Source: Trebouxia sp. TZW2008 (lineage: Eukaryota > Chlorophyta > Trebouxiophyceae > Trebouxiales > Trebouxiaceae). Taken from it: 64,000 bases of DNA. The stretch lies in the NCBI GenBank assembly GCA_002118135.1, contig BDIU01000140.1, positions 186,001 to 250,000 on the forward strand. The letters run 5' to 3'. A program made the position numbers and the translations under genes. Within the stretch, counting starts at the first letter, position 1, and each line of letters begins with the position of its first letter. The notes below the pieces were generated by a model. The model had not been told where the DNA came from and made no database searches. It saw only the letters and a list, made by a program, of their open reading frames with translations. Of the stretch, positions 1 through 12,092 are shown piece by piece.

Positions 1-205
1 TCTTGCCACCACGCCTGATACAGGATGCATTGTCTCCTTGACAAAGCTTCTTGTGATGTGCAGAAACGTGTGCCCTGAGGTCGCTGAAGCTGTGCCGATG
101 GCGCTGGGTCCACATTCACCTTCTCCACACCTGAAAAATTTCATCAGCTGCAGCACAGACGCCAGGTCCCTGTCAGTCAGCGCTTGATCTGCTGTCTTCT
201 GAGGC
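1..205 (-). CDS. Open reading frame running off the left edge
   Basis: On the minus strand this stretch stays open to the window edge, with residues such as LTDRDLASVLQLMKFFRC followed by a Cys-x4-Cys pattern. Shifting the frame by one further on gives a His-rich stretch (SDLRAHVSAHH) that together would resemble a C2H2 zinc finger broken by a frameshift. It shows none of the motifs expected of the next exons of the organellar DNA polymerase to its right. It could be chance, a transposon remnant or an exon of an unrelated gene. Confidence 0.15.
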
Positions 206-719
206 CGTTGAGCGGCATTACAACTTGTTGGCATGCATGCTGTGACATGCATTGTGTTATCAAGGTGTATGGACTTGGTGCCATGTGAATGTCTGTGCCT
301 TGGCTGTGTTGATTGCCAGTCATTGTCAAATGCAAGGTGGCATGCATGCTGTACAAGGTGGAAACCCCATTTGCATGCTGTCAAGCTGTTGTGCAAGCCT
401 TGCTGCAAACAGCACTAGATCTGAGGAGGGCTGATCTCCTGCTATGTTGCATTTTGGCCTTGCAAGCTGTCGTGGCTGCGTCTATAATTGCAGCTTGTTG
501 CACTGTTAGGACATGCTGCATGCACTGCACAGGGGTGTCATCAGCTTCTGCCGTGTACACCAGCAAGCCAGCTTTGCTGATTGCCTGCTGAGTAATATCC
601 TTCCTACTAGCTGAGATGTGGCAACAGGTCCTTGCATTCCAAGCTGCAGGAGGATCTAATCAAGCAGGCTGTCACTGTAGCTCAGCATGCGTTAGTACAG
701 AGCCAGGAGGTGTGCCTAC

Positions 720-1110
720 AATGTGATGGCTTGCTCCTGCCTATAGCACATTCTTGCAGCACAGCTAGGAGCCAACCATCACAGCACCTTAACATGCAGT
801 AGTGTACAGCATCAACCTGTGACCTCTGGTAGGGGTATCGTCAGATGCAAGGTTTCACGGTAGCACAACGTGCAGTAGTACACAGCGTCAAACTGTGACC
901 TCTCGTAAGTGTGTGACCAGATGCAACCTTTCACAAGAGCTCAACATGCAGTAGTGCGGAGCAACAGCTTGTGGCCTCTGACAGGCGTATGACCAGATGC
1001 AAGCTATCACAACAGCTCAACACGCAGTAGTGCAGAGCAACAGCTTGTGGCCTCTGACAGGCGTATAGCCAGGGGCAAGCTGTCACAAGAGCTCAGCAGG
1101 CAATATTATA
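720..1110. repeat. 76-bp tandem repeat, about 4-5 copies
   Basis: The phrase GCAGTAGTG recurs near 796, 872, 948 and 1024, each time followed by similar blocks ending with CTCTGACAGGCGTA and an AGATGCAA box. The copies have diverged. No coding frame is conserved through the array. The rest of 1-2380 holds only short degenerate duplications, for example a ~120-bp pair at 1670-1870 and a pair at 2027 and 2298; I see no gene there. Confidence 0.7.
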
Positions 1111-2388
1111 AGAGTAGCAACGATGGCCTCTCACAGAGGCACATTCAGACGTAAGCTATGCTTGTGGCTCCGTACACACTGCAACAAAGCATGCGAGCTG
1201 TGGCTTTCCACACAGATGCAAGCAAACGCAAGCTAAGTGAGTACGCAACACATCCACAACACCATCCAGTAAAATGATCATGAGAACTGCAGCATGCTGG
1301 GTCATGAGTTACGTGAGCATCGCATGATTGTCTACAAAGAATCCTGTGTCACGGCAAGATCTGATGGGCACCAGAGCTGACACCCAGGCTATTGTTGCAG
1401 GCTGTGGAAGTAGGTCACAAACAGTGATGCCTGTGGTCTTGGCCGACAGTGGACTGTAACAGCTCAACTGCTTGCATTGCTGCAGCATGACACGCCTCAA
1501 CCACATCTTGAGCAGCAGACCAGATGCTCAATGTGGCTGCTGGCCATGTAGCACAACAACCACATCCAGCATGTGATCTGTGTGTCTGGGTGACTGTGGC
1601 CTATTTTGCCGCTGCAACCTTGCTCCCATGTGTACTTGTGTACTTCAACATGGGTCTGAATCTCCTGACTAATGCAGAAGATGAGTGTGAGCATCCTTCA
1701 ATGGCAGATGCTTGGACTTGAACAAGAACCATCCTTTGTGACAACAACCCCTGTGTATGTGAATATGTGTCTTGTACTGCTGACTGATGCAGGAGACGGG
1801 CTTGAGCATCCTTAAATGGCAGATGTGCGGAGCTGAACAAAGCCCATGCTTTGTGACAAGGTCAACTTTCGGCTGTGCCAGCTCGCATATCTACCGTAGT
1901 CGGATGTTGTGGCTCATCTCTTGCTTTTAGGTTGCAACCAGTCATGCAAAGCGTCATGCAAAGCATTCTTGCAGCACGTACAGATCAGCATCAGCCAAAC
2001 AGCCTACAGAGTGTTGATGACGGTCTTGACCAGAAAGAGCCTGCCTTGTCTAGGCATGACCAGAAGCAAGGCCAGTTGTTGCCAGGCAGTTCAAGTAGCA
2101 ATGCCTAGACAGACCAGCTGTATGCGCTCAAATGATGCTTTGTAATTCTGATAGGCCGCTCCTTACGCGTTTCCCGTTACAAATCGACAACTCTCCTTGC
2201 AACTGAAGACTGTGCAGGTTTCACGCCTTTCATGCAGGTGACCACTGCTTTGACAGAATCAATAGCTGCCCTGCATTTGTGGAAATGACGCTTATGTGAC
2301 CCAGAAAGAGCCTATCTTGTCTAGAAGCATACAAAAGAAAGGTAAACTGATGCCATACAATTTCACTCATGTGATGACTGCAGCCTAC

Positions 2389-5300
2389 CTTGCCCTCTGT
2401 GTTGTCTTTCTTGATGTTCTTCCTTCCAAAGAGAGTCTTCATACCAGTCTTGGCGCGCATGTCCTTGGCAAAATCCTTCATCAGCTCCTTGTGGCTGCAG
2501 AACACATACATCTCTATAGAAGTTGGCAGCGCTGGGACGCAGCGTAGGGAATGTCACAGAATGCCGTAACTTGCTCAAATCATGTTAATTTTGCAGACGA
2601 CTCCTACTTGAAGCTCCGCATTGCTGCATGACACACATAACTCAATCTGACATGCTCTTTGCAGCAATGAACTGCACCACACTCAGTTCAAAGCTTGCTA
2701 GAACAGGCAGTGTATGCTGGCGTTTGATACATAGAGGCTTGCTACGTTGAAGCTTGCTGTGACAGGCAAATGGTTGATATCTCAAACAGCAGATGAAATA
2801 CAGTTCACAGCTTGCCAGAACACGCAGACTATGCTAACACTTGATACGCTAAAGCTTGCCATGTTATAGCTTGCTGGAATAGGCAAAAGCTTGATATGTT
2901 ATAGCTTGATATTTCGCAGCAGACAAAGCATAACTGCACGCAAGTGCCCTACTTGGTGAGGCCCTCCAGGCTGTAGGAGCCCTTGCCCTGTCTGGAGGAG
3001 TCCCAGAGGCGCGCCATATGCATGGTATCCGCCGCAAAGCCCGCGCAATCAATGCCGTGGTTGCGCAGCACGTGGCGATCAAAGCTGTAATTGTGCCACA
3101 CTTTCTTGATGTTGTCATCCTCAAAGAACTCCTTGAAAATGGCAAACATCTCATCCACAGCTTCCTGCAGCGACATACAAAATTTGAAGCAATGTGTTGG
3201 AGCAGAGACGTTGCCAGGTACAGTTTGTGCCACACTGTCTTGATGCTGTCATCCTCAGAGAATTCCCTGAGGTTGCAAACATCGCATCCACTGCTTCCTG
3301 CAAGAAGGACGCATCATGCCTGCAATTGGTGTAATTGAAACATAAAATGAAAACTTGGTAGGCTGCAGTACAACTTTCAGAAGATGTGGTGGGCTGAGGC
3401 GAATGGGGCAGGGGTCATGTGACAAGTACTACTGTGTTGAAGGCCCTTTATCGACAGGCAATCGATCCACAAGCACTACCAAGTGCACATGTGCAGAAAG
3501 GCATACTCCCAAGCACAACTGGAGAGAAATAGAAGGCCTGATATGACACACAGGTTGCAAACAATGCTGTAGAAAGCTCCATTTGCCTTGCAGCCAGCAG
3601 ACCAAAGCAAAAGTGTAGTCAGCTCTACCTGATTGCCATCCAGCATAGTATCCACCCACAGCTGGTCTTGAGGGGTAGCATCAGGGTCTGCTGCAAAGTT
3701 ACACACCTCTGCAGAGCTACTGCCAATGCCCACACCACCATACAGTGAGAAACAGGTAACTGTGCCGTGGCCACAGGGCGACTCCTTGCTAAGATCAATG
3801 TCCATCACCTGTGCATACACGCAAGCGTGCTCAGCATTTGACATGCTTAATCTTACGACGCACTGCTAGGCTGTAGCTCACACCACCATACAGTGAAAAG
3901 CAGGTGACTGTGCCATGGCCATAGGGTAATTGCTTGCCAAGATCAATGTCCATCACCTGTGCACATCAGTTGGCATGCTCAGCCTTCCATGCAGTGTCAT
4001 CACAGATTGCAGACTCAAAGGCAGTGTTGATAAGCCCACTGTAATCGTGTCTGTCTTGCATTTACTCAAGCTTGGGTCGTCGCCTTTATTTCGCATGAGT
4101 GTTTTGCATCAACATCTTCAGCACAATCAGCATGCAAAATGCAACAAATTGCTTTTGTTGCTGACTTGAACTCCATTGGCCTGCTTTTGATTTGGGGACC
4201 TTGCATTGGTGCTATCAGCTGTTGTGCAGGTTTGCCGTCCTGATGATCCAAGATTGAAGTATACACGATGCAGCTTGAGTATCACCTCTGTGTCACAGGC
4301 AAAACACATGTGTTGGTACTGTGAGCGTATCAGCTGCACAACCCTTCTAGCTTCATCTGCTGTTGTCACCACGCACACGTCTGCTGGAACTTGTGAAAGT
4401 TCGGCTGCGGCTGCTTCTGCTGCTTGCTCTTGCTCCTGGTCAGGTGCCAGCTCATGGCCTGACAGTTTCTGCAGGCACAAGTTTGCCACAGTTCAGCAGG
4501 CATCACTCGGCCCATCATTAGACTGAGACTGTATGTACCAGTCACTCACTGTGGAGTCATTGCTCAAAGACTGTGCATGACTGTTTGCAATCACAGCTAT
4601 GTTTGCCCAGCCAGTCAATGAAAACTATACAAGCCAGAATTGCAGCAAGCAGGAACCAGCCCAGAGATCAATGCTGCTGCTGAGCGCTGTAGTGCTTCTG
4701 TCATGCCGGCATGCAGTATGCCATGCAACAATAATGTGCTTTTACAAGCAATAGAGCCCACACGTCCTGCTGGAAAGGACTAGACTCACCAGCTCAGCCA
4801 AATGATTGATGACTGGAGAATGCAGGTCATACTCCTGGTGGCCAAGGTCATGCGCTTCCTCATCTGTCAGTGGGGACTGTGTAGCAGCGCCATGAGCAAC
4901 TGTTGTGGGTTCTGTGGAAGCTCGCTGTGCTGAAGCTGATGCAAGTTCACCAAGTGAGCTTGACCTTCCTGAGCTGAGTGCTGACTCAGGTGGAGCAGCG
5001 CTAGGCACCTGCTTTGCTTGAGCACTCCGATGAGTGGTTGCTGATCCGCCAGGTCCAAGGGGAGACTGTCCCAGGGAGCCCCTGCCCAAGCTGTGAGCAG
5101 GTTTCGGTGAAGCGGCACTAGAGGCGTCTCTTGGGTGCGCAGCATCAAAAGGGTTTGCTCGGCTCTGAGCTTCAAGCGGATCGTTGGGCGCTGCTCGAGC
5201 GGTTGCAGCTTGAACTACAGATTGTCCAGTCGCACGTTCGGGACTTGCATGAAATCCCTGGCGCAGGCGCTGACTCCGCCTAGCCTCTTCCATTTGCCGA

Positions 5301-5632
5301 TTTTGCATCCTCTTGTCCTTCCATAAGTCTCCGATGTGGCCGGTGCCGCTAGTGGAAAAACGTGGGTGCAGATCGCAAGGTCGGCCTGCTTGACCGTGAT
5401 ACCCCGCCCGCATGCTCGGAGCTGAGTGAACAGCATCTTGCCTCTGGTAACTTGCTTGCAACCGAAACAGCTTGTAGCCTTGACGAGCAAGCTCGAGCTG
5501 CTTTCGCATGAACAGAGACTTGCAGCGTTTCGACTGTAGCTGAGTCCACGACGACGACGACGCACCGTTTACCGCTTTGACTGATGTGCTCTGGACACCG
5601 TTGAGAACGCGACAGGACATGTCTTGAAGCAT
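2389..5632 (-). CDS. Organellar family-A DNA polymerase (plant/protist POP type), N-terminal and exonuclease part
   Basis: Replicates plastid and/or mitochondrial DNA. Exons in order, all phase-consistent: 5632-4790, 4468-4286, 3808-3629, 3164-2953, 2494-2389. Exon 1 (281 residues, Ser/Arg-rich, low complexity) is a probable organelle-targeting and linker region; 5632 is its first in-frame ATG after a stop. Exon 2 ends with the conserved ACDTEV block. Exon 3 carries DLSKESPCGHG and VTCFSLYGG. Exon 4 carries KKVWHNYSFDRHVL and AADTMHMARLWDSSR, the exonuclease motifs typical of plant organellar DNA polymerases. Exon 5 has GMKTLFGRKNIKKDN and ends in TEGK. No polymerase motifs A, B or C are found down to position 1, so the gene must continue past the left edge after a >2.3-kb intron, or is truncated. 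Degenerate copies of exons 3 and 4 lie in the introns just upstream of each. Confidence 0.85.
3207..3310 (-). pseudogene. Degenerate copy of the 5' part of polymerase exon 4
   Basis: This intronic segment repeats the start of the exonuclease exon at 3164: it keeps the boxes CACACTGTCTTGATG, GTCATCCTCA and CATCCACTGCTTCCTGCA, but indels destroy the reading frame. It is placed directly upstream of the real exon in transcription order and includes the acceptor side. Confidence 0.7.
3860..3975 (-). pseudogene. Partial copy of polymerase exon 3, with acceptor
   Basis: Read on the minus strand from a CACAG acceptor at about 3958, this gives VMDIDLGKQLPYGHGTVTCF and then LYGG, nearly the same as the real exon starting at 3808. 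The frame is open, followed by a possible GTGAGC donor, but the resulting 73 nt would not keep phase with the neighbours. It is best read as a duplicated exon start stranded in the intron. Confidence 0.7.
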
Positions 5633-5794
5633 TATGTCTGCATCGCGCAAGTTGCTTGGGCCGGTCACTACTAGCCTCGACTTTAGCACGGTAATTAGGG
5701 TTTTCTGGCAGCCTGGTCATGCGTAGCATTTGCTATGGCGTTGACTTCCTGAGAGGCAGCATCTGTGCAGGGACAAACTTCTGTTCGTGTGCCA

Positions 5795-6660
5795 ATATAT
5801 ATTTACAAGACTGTTCACTGACATTTTGTGATTACTAAGGTTTTGCAGTGTTATGTCATGGTTATGGAAGGGTGTGTCCCTTACTAAGCAGGGAGAGCAT
5901 GTGTAAATGTCTGCATTTTGAAGTGTTAGGTTTTAACTGCTTGAAGGTAGTCATGTAATCATGTGTATGTAATTACCCTACTGATCCACTGGGCCACTGC
6001 TTATTTCTAATAACAATAACAATATACTTCTGGTAGTGTAGAAGTGTAACGCAGTAGTGTCCCAGTGTCCCAGTGTCCCAGCAATAGCTAACAGAATCCT
6101 GAATTACTCAGAGTTCTGAGTCTGAGGAGAGAGTGTGTGGGACACTGATCCACTGGGACAGCTGACTAATTGCTGACCAGGGGCGCTCCCCCGTGACACC
6201 CCTGCTTTTGCGCCGCTTTGCGGCGCCACCTTGGGCCACAACCTTAGGATACTAACAAAACTCATTCAAATTCAGACTTTCGAGTTTCTGCGTGCAGAGT
6301 GCTTGACAGCTACGTGCAGTCACCGCAGAAGCTATATGCAGAGCGTACAGAATTCAAGCGCTTGACGCTACAGTGATCTGGCGCTGACTGCACAGAAGTT
6401 GGGTGCAATTTCTGCAGAAGCTAGGCTAGGAAATGTACTGAAACATCCAGCTTTATGTTAGGATTCTGGCAGGATGACATATCTTTGCTCTTTTCTGCGT
6501 ACAGACACGTGGAGTTCTGGAGTTGTCTAGGTTCCTTCTGTTTTTTCTGTGGCTTCAGTAGGATGGCTGTTGCGAAGACCATCTTAGGCATAATCGTGAT
6601 CGCATTCATCTTGTCATTAGTAGCATTTTGCACTATCTTCGATTGGTGCTATGAGTACCA
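5795..6660 (+). repeat. ~0.9-kb dispersed repeat, copy A
   Basis: This shares order and sequence with 49050-50040 (same strand) and in part with 31615-32170 (opposite strand). Shared blocks include ATATATTTACA, the TTACTAAG..GTTATGTCA stretch, the CTAACAGAATCCTGAAT box, ACTCATTCAAATTC, and GACACGTGGAGTTCTG near the right end. A short triplicated TGTCCCAG motif sits at ~6057. Its 72-residue ORF (6455-6673) is not shared with the other copies, so I treat the unit as non-coding. Confidence 0.7.
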
Positions 6661-6777
6661 TCTACGAGTGTGACACCAGTATGCATGCACTCGCTTAACA
6701 TATGCGAAGCACAGGAACTGTGTTGAGATAGTTACAAGGAGCAGGCAGAAGAGCAAAAAAACGTGTTTTGAGGTCTT

Positions 6778-7699
6778 ATGCAAAACACTGTCACAGCTGT
6801 GACACCACACCCCCACCAAATTGGCAAGAAAACAGCTCAAACAGGTAGTGGTCACCACTNNNNNNNNNNNNNNNNNNNNNNNNNNNNNNNNNNNNNNNNN
6901 NNNNNNNNNNNNNNNNNNNNNNNNNNNNNNNNNNNNNNNNNNNNNNNNNNNNNNNNNNNNNNNNNNNNNNNNNNNNNNNNNNNNNNNNNNNNNNNNNNNN
7001 NNNNNNNNNNNNNNNNNNNNNNNNNNNTACTGTGTAAAGCTGCTGGTACTTCCCTTCTTTGGTTTTCTACCTCATCTTTGGAACTGTACTGATGCGCTGT
7101 GCTGTGAAAATGTCTGTGTAAGTGTGCAAGTCCGTGAGTCCACCATTCTGTGTGTCTTCCAGTCTTCCTTCAACTCAATGAGGCTCTCATGGTCTGTTCC
7201 TCACTCCTAGCCTTGGTGTTAGTGTCAATACCAGGGTCCCAGCACAGTCTGGTTACACTCCGCAGGGGGATCCATTCGAGGAACAGCAGGAAGCCTCACA
7301 GCAATGGCTGCATCAGGCTGCACATAGTAAATGCCTGACACTCCAGTGTACAGCCCTGATCTGGTCCCTTATGCAACGGACTCCCTGAGGTCCTGATGCT
7401 TGATGGGAGCATCGTCTTCTGTTGACCGGAAAGCCTGCCGGCATGACGGACTCTGGCGTGTTGCTGGACTTGGAGACTTCTTGAGAGCAGTCTGCGGTCT
7501 ATGCAATCTGCTTAAACATGGAGAGCAAGCGGTCTGAGGCACCCAAAAGGCCTTGCCGGTGACTGACAACCCTCGCTGCAAATATCCAGCGGAACAGTGC
7601 AAGCGCTGAGATGACACCTTTTTGCCTGTGCCACTTCCTGCAGGACTTCAGTCTTGGCTTCGGGGCCACTGGCAAGGGCAGGTTCTGATTGTGGGGCGC
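6778..7699 (+). repeat. Left inverted-repeat arm
   Basis: Matches the reverse complement of 13678-14814 with only scattered substitutions. Homology stops near the GATTGTGGGG box at ~7699, after which the two sides diverge. The apparent ORFs in this arm run through Ns or read across non-coding sequence and are not called. Confidence 0.8.
6860..7027. other. Assembly gap (168 Ns) inside the left arm
   Basis: Sequence flanking the gap aligns to 14732 on one side and 14345 on the other in the right arm, so the missing piece should resemble the reverse complement of 14346-14731, about 386 bp. The written gap length is therefore probably too short. Confidence 0.9.
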
Positions 7700-8133
7700 T
7701 ATGCAGAGCTGTGCTCCCTTGCTCTGCAGCTAGCTTTTTTGCCTGCACGATGTGCTCTCCTCCGCCGCCAACCGAATTGTCAGTGCACTCAACACGTTCA
7801 TGCTTGTCTGCTTCAAAGGTAGCCTCTGTGCTCACTCTTCGGTCACCCAAGTGAAACGATGGTCTGTCTGCTTGCAGCACCTCTACTCCGGTTGCTGGGC
7901 CTGTTGAAAAGACATCTAATAGCTCCAGCGGCTTATCTTCAATATCTGGAAATTTTATCACCCTCTTCCGAAGTATCCATGGTCTGGTCCGTAAGTTTGC
8001 AGCAATACAACACAGGCGCTGAATGCGTCTGGCCAGACTATTTCTGATTGCGCCGCCTGTTGCCCCATGAAACCTTTTCATGAGTTGCTTGCTTATCTTC
8101 CAGAGACTTCCAGTATTGCTGCATTGACTTGGG

Positions 8134-8700
8134 CTAGCCCAGAAGATTTGCCTCTGGCTCCCAAGAGTGCTCTGGCCCATAGCCAAGCCAACGGATGAGA
8201 TATTCTCTTTTATGACCACGCTTGCGCAGACGGCGATCTCTGTGTTCTAGGATACTATCTACCTCATACTCATCCTGACCCTCAATAAGGATAGGCGGAG
8301 GTGGCTGAACTGGACCGTCTGAATCATGTGTTCGCAGTAATGATGCATGAAATGCATCATGCATTCCGAGTGCATCAGGCAGATCCAGCTGGTCAGCAAC
8401 TGGATTGACCTTCTTGATGGCCTTGTATGGACTGATCCATCTAGGCATCAAGTTCTTAGCACCAGGGTTCTTAAGTCTGACATTCTGGGTGCTTAACAGC
8501 AGTGAATCACCAACCTTGTGGTTCACGTCACGCCGCTTCTGATTGGCATACTGAGCCTGTCTGTCCTGAGCACTGGCCCAAGCTGCTTTTGCTCTCTCTA
8601 CAGCTTCCTGCAGATCTGTTGTGAAAGACTTGGCAGCGGGCACCTGATGATCCACCTGTACACTAGCTGGTGTGAGTGGATGTTGACCTGAATTCAGCAT
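8134..8700 (-). pseudogene. Integrase C-terminal part with chromodomain
   Basis: A GPY/F-like region (LMPRWISPYKAIKKVNPVA, DALGMHDAFHASLLR) leads into a chromodomain (YEVDSILEHRDRRL, REYLIRWLGYGPEHSWEP). The chromodomain places the element among the chromoviruses, whose integrases use it to target chromatin. The frame ends at a stop at 8134. Confidence 0.8.
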
Positions 8701-9502
8701 GAAAGGAGTATTCTGAACTGATTCCTGCCGTGCGTTGCTGATTGCAACTCAGCAGCATCCAAATGCTCATCCCAATCATCCTGAGTTGGACTAACGAAAT
8801 GCCTTAGCATCTCTTCCAGTGTTCTGTTGATCCGTTCAGTCTGACCATCACTGGCTGGATGGAATGCTGTTGACATTGCAAGCTTAGTGCCAAGTGAAGC
8901 AGTAAGCTCCTCCCAGAATGCACTGGTAAAAAGTGTATCTCTGTCACTGACAATCTCGCGTTGCGTGCCATGCAGCCTGATGACATTATGCACATACAGT
9001 CTTGCCATGTTATAGGCTGTGATAGCTGTTAACACTGCTGCAAAATGCACCATCTTACTGAGTCTGTCCACAAAGACAACAATCTGAGTGTTACCAGACT
9101 TAGTCATGGGAAGCTGAGTGATCAGATCTAGAGTGACGCTTTCCCACCTTCTACCAGGGATCTGCAACGGCTGAAGCAGTCCACCTGGTTTCTGATTGCT
9201 GTTGGTTTTATCTTTCTGACAGACTGAGCAATGCCTGATGAGCTGACACACATTGTTACACACTCCTGGCCACCAATACAGCCTGTCTACAGCCTTCTGA
9301 GTCTTATTAACTCCCAGATGACCACTGTATGGGCAGTCATGAAGCTCTCGCAAACACTGCTTCCTGAGGTTTTGACTGTCAGGGATGACCAGAGAGTCTT
9401 TGTGCCACCAGAGACCAGATCTCTGAGTGCTCTTGCTCTGATCACTGGCACCGGCTTGTCATACCAGTCCTTGTCTTGCTCATAGCCCTTCTGAACTTGC
9501 AA
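8694..9502 (-). pseudogene. Integrase (HHCC zinc finger and DDE core)
   Basis: The N-terminal zinc finger (ELHDCPYSGHLGVNKT followed by HCSVCQKDK) has its His and Cys ligands. The catalytic core shows VTLDLITQLP, FVDRLSKMVHF, IVSDRDTLFTSAFW and GQTERINRTLEE, giving the expected D, D and E. A frame change near 9350 separates it from upstream sequence, and the C-terminus shifts frame at ~8700 into the chromodomain part. Confidence 0.8.
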
Positions 9503-9680
9503 CTGAAAGTCTGACAGCTCTTGCTGTTCAGCTGCAGCATTAGGGTTTTGAGGCAGAACTGACTTAGGGTCTGATGGCAGAACTGGGCTAGGTCTATCTA
9601 CAAAACTGCAGCTAGCTTAACAGTTTGCACTCTGCTGAGAGGATCAGCTGCACTGATTCTGCCTGGCCTGTATTGCCATC

Positions 9681-10310
9681 TCAACCTGAAGGCGTGCATG
9701 TACTCTGACCACCTGCGCCAACGCCTTGACAGGTTTGGCTGACTCTGAAATACACAAGAGGGTTATGAGCTGTGACCATTGTGAAATCCAGCCCCTCCAG
9801 GTAACGCCATGTCCTCATGGCATGCACGACCACAAGCAACTCCTGTTCGCCTGTGGTGTAGTTGTGCTCTGCCGAACTGAGGTTTTTACTCTCAAATGCA
9901 ACAGGCCTGCCTTGTTGCAGCAGGACTGCACCAATGCCAGTTACCGAAGCATCACTAACCACCTCAAATGGCTTGCCAAAGTCAGGCATCACAAGCACGA
10001 GTGAGCTAGTCAAAGCCGCTTTGGTAGCCTGAAATGCCTCCTGACACTGATGTGACCACCCCCAAGGAGTGTTGCTCCTCAGCAAGTCAGTTAGAGGGCC
10101 TACCAGCTTTGAAAAGCCCTGCACATACTTCCTGAAGTAGGTAGCCAAGCCCAGAAAAGACATTAGCTCATGCGCATCCTTTGGCAATGCCCACTCTGCA
10201 ATGACAGCAGTCTTGCTAGGGTCCATCCTGATATCCTGTCTGTCTACAATGTGACCAAGGAACTGTAACTCAGGCTTGTTGAACTCACACTTTGGCATCT
10301 TAGCATACAA
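9681..10310 (-). pseudogene. RT connection and RNase H domain
   Basis: Reads KCEFNKPELQFLGHIVD, then MSFLGLATYFRKYVQGFSK and DASVTGIGAVLLQQG, the Ty3/gypsy thumb-to-RNase H region; the first Asp of the RNase H active site (DAS) and Glu in TTGEQELLVV are visible. The frame is lost toward the C-terminus near 9740. Confidence 0.75.
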
Positions 10311-11062
10311 CTTATGCTGCAGCAGTAGTCAAGCACAATCCTGAGATGCTGAGCATGCTCCTGGGGGTTCTTACTGAATATCAGAATGTCATCAAGGTAG
10401 ACCAGCTCAAACTTGCCAATGTGGTTTCTGAATATGCTGTTCATAACAGCCTGAAATGTGGCAGGTAAACTTGCCAATGTGGTTTCTGAATATGCTGTTC
10501 ATAACAGCCTGAAATGTGGCAGGTGCATTAGTCAAACCAAACCTGAGCACTCTAAACTGATAATGCCCAAGAGGAGTTCTGAAAGCAGCCTTATATACAT
10601 CCTCGTCCTTGATTCTGATCTGATGATAACCTGATACTTATTCTTGACGGTGATCTTGTTCAGTGCTTCGTAGTCAACGCACATGCGCAGACTGCCATCC
10701 TTCTTCTTAACAAAGAGCACAGGCGCCCCATATGCCGACAAGCTGGGCTCAATGATGCCCCTCCTGAGTCCATCTGAAACCTGATGCTGAAGTTCAGCTT
10801 TCGCAGCAGGACTGAGCCTATAAACAGGCTTGTAAGGGGGTGCAGCACCAACCTCAGTAGGTATGGTGTGAGCCACATCCCGCTCAACAGGCAGTCCTTC
10901 AGGCAAAGATTCAGGGAAACAGTCCTGATACTCATGCAGAATGTTCTGCAACTCTGAATCAGGCACAGTGTGTGATGATGGCTGCTGCTGAGGCGATTCT
11001 GACATGCTCGCTGCAGCCACATGCACACTGCGTGACTGATCTGACTCATCTGACTCAGTCAC
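10244..11062 (-). pseudogene. Reverse transcriptase domain, broken by a 58-bp tandem duplication
   Basis: Recognisable blocks in order: [39 protein letters not shown] with ALNKIT, then after frame changes [14 protein letters not shown] and the catalytic VYLDDILIFSKN. A 58-bp segment is duplicated head to tail (10409-10466 and 10467-10524); since 58 is not a multiple of three it shifts the frame just N-terminal to the YLDD motif. Confidence 0.8.
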
Positions 11063-11265
11063 AAGCAGCTTCTGAGAGGTTTTTTTTCACAGGACAAAGT
11101 GCCACGCTTATGACCCTTTCTGAGTACAACACATTTCTTACCATAGTCAAGGTAAGCACTGTGCTGCAGCATCCAAGACTCACCCAGAATGAAATCATAG
11201 TGATCAGCCAAGTCAGCAACAAGCAACATGACCAAGCACTGATAAGCCTGGATTCTGACACATAC

Positions 11266-11895
11266 TTAGCACTGACCAATCACAGGACTGACACTGCCAT
11301 CTGGCATGCTTACCTGGAAGTCTTCTGACGGCTTACCCCAAGACAGACCAGCCTTTTCAGCAAACTGGCAGCTGACAAAACTGACGCCAGCGCCTGAATT
11401 GAGCAAGAAGTCAGCAGGTACACAACCCACTTTGCCCTTGAACTCCATGACCAGCTTGCTTCTGGCTGCTGCATTCAGAACAAGACGTGTCTTAGGCGCA
11501 TCATACATGACCTGATATGAACATGGCAATGCACTGCTGCCTGAATCTGATGCATCATCACAAGTGCTCAATACCTCACCTTTCTTATCCTCATGCAGCA
11601 CTCGCATACCATGCAGTTGCTGTTCCAGTGGACGCTGCCGATGCTCAGGCACAACAATACAAGCAGAAGTGCTGAATGGAGCAGATGCTTTGCACTGCTG
11701 GTAGTGATGAATGCATTCTGACAAATGCGCGCCAGGCACATTTATGACTGAATGGTGACCTTTGAGGTCATCATGTACTGATACTGATGGAGAGCCTGAA
11801 CTTGAAGCAATAGCACCATTATCATTACAGTCGAAGCCAAATGAAATGGCTCTGTTTGACAGTTGCTGAAGTCTTAATAGTTCATTCTTATCCAA
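11266..11895 (-). pseudogene. Retropepsin-like domain with altered active site
   Basis: The segment VPADFLLNSGAGVSFVS matches the retropepsin active-site region, where an Asp-Ser/Thr-Gly triad is expected. Here the Asp is Asn. The Asp is the catalytic residue in this family, so the protease is predicted inactive. The domain continues with a flap-like stretch MPDGS and lies just upstream of the RT frame. Confidence 0.65.
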
Positions 11896-12092
11896 GATAA
11901 GATGAAAACTGTTCTAAGCAGCAAAGTCAATGTTACTACTGTTCAAATGTTCACTGACAGGCTCAGCTAGATGCTCTACCAAACCTAACTGAGCTACTCT
12001 TTTGAGTGGCTTTCTGGCCAGTCAGCAGCCTTAAAATCTGAAGGCAACGGCTTAGCAGCAATGCCTTTAACTTTCTGATCACACTTGGCAGC

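Noticed and set aside
6455..6673. 72-residue ORF with a hydrophobic segment
   Set aside because: It lies in repeat copy A and is not conserved in copies B or C.
6778..7210. Two ORFs of 104 and 129 residues
   Set aside because: Most of both translations consists of Ns from the assembly gap.
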